64,000 nucleotides of DNA from NCBI RefSeq assembly GCF_018613575.1, contig NZ_JAGGPX010000020.1, forward strand, positions 58,401 through 122,400, written 5' to 3'. The stretch is from Planococcus sp. ISL-110. GTDB taxonomy: Bacteria; Bacillota; Bacilli; Bacillales_A; Planococcaceae. The notes under the pieces were generated by a model. The model did no database searches, was not told where the DNA came from, and worked only from the letters and a program-made list of their open reading frames with translations. Shown piece by piece: positions 63,888 through 64,000 of the stretch (positions within the stretch are counted from its first letter, which is position 1; each line of letters opens with the position of its first letter). A program made the position numbers and the translations under genes.

Positions 63888-63940
63888 TGCATTCACACAC
63901 CTTTCTTTCATTTTACTGTACGGGAATAAAATAGGAGTGA

Positions 63941-63959
63941 AAAGGACATATGTCCCTTT
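63941..63959 (-). promoter_or_regulatory. Perfect palindrome upstream of the YdcZ-Crp unit
   Basis: AAAGGACATATGTCCCTTT holds a perfect 12-bp palindrome GGACATATGTCC (63944-63955), about 55 bp before the first gene. Its size and position fit an operator for the Crp/Fnr-type regulator encoded in the same unit. Confidence 0.55.
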
Positions 63960-64000
63960 AGGTTTATTGTATCTGAAACCACTAGTGTTGCATAAATAGT

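Overview
This 64 kb window is a chromosomal segment of a low- to mid-GC Gram-positive bacterium. The most likely source is Planococcaceae (Planococcus/Planomicrobium-like). This rests on protein style, frequent TTG/GTG starts with strong AGGAGG-type ribosome binding sites, and gene order that follows two Bacillus subtilis neighbourhoods: ahrC-recN-spo0A-yqi/yqj (1-34.9 kb) and ccd-yneK-acnA-yneP/Q/R-plsY-yneT-parEC (39-56.7 kb). The genus is inferred, not read from a marker gene. spoIVB, which lies between recN and spo0A in B. subtilis, is absent. I saw no rRNA, tRNA, CRISPR array or prophage.

Layout. 1-4 kb: end of tlyA, argR with its own ARG box, recN, spo0A and a tiny membrane ORF. 4.06-5.36 kb: an IS3-family element inserted at the foot of a terminator, with a nonsense codon in orfA. 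5.6-18.7 kb: a DUF6241 protein, a GDPD phosphodiesterase, a DUF2627 protein, then the branched-chain keto-acid degradation cluster bkdR-ptb-bcd-buk-lpdV-bkdAA-bkdAB-bkdB. A 122-bp hairpin repeat array sits between bkdAB and bkdB. 18.7-28.9 kb: mutA-mutB-meaB, a bacilliredoxin, an exporter-like membrane protein, a second hairpin array, Prli42, mce, a carboxyltransferase and an M20 peptidase. Together bkd and mut-mce-carboxyltransferase can take Val and Ile through propionyl-CoA and methylmalonyl-CoA to succinyl-CoA. 29-35.5 kb: DNA polymerase IV, RNase Z, a candidate SOS-controlled type I toxin-antitoxin locus, namA, proI behind a proline T-box, a metallo-hydrolase and a lipoprotein.

35.6-39 kb: argG-argH with promoter and ARG box, then a decayed ABC transporter remnant. 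39-46.7 kb: ccdA-thioredoxin-ccdC, DUF2621, a DUF1659/DUF2922/YvrJ trio, SCO1, MscL, a lytic transglycosylase, small membrane proteins, a cysteine hydrolase, a degenerate tyrosine recombinase and a DinB-family protein. 46.8-56.8 kb: aconitase, a decayed intergenic repeat, thioesterase, YneQ, YneR, PlsY, CoA-binding protein, and parE-parC behind a LexA box. 57-64 kb: ilvA, 3-methyladenine glycosylase, a frameshifted orphan gene, class III fructose-bisphosphatase, and a minus-strand unit of two YdcZ transporters around a Crp/Fnr regulator with an in-frame TGA.

The strongest novelty candidates are: (1) the holin-like toxin at 31411-31518, whose promoter overlaps a LexA box and which faces an antisense promoter sharing its terminator; (2) a BkdR that has GAIPGV in place of GAFTGA, with three TTGCAA-N4-TTGCAA palindromes and no recognisable -24/-12 promoter; and (3) the covarying 122-bp hairpin array inside the bkd operon.
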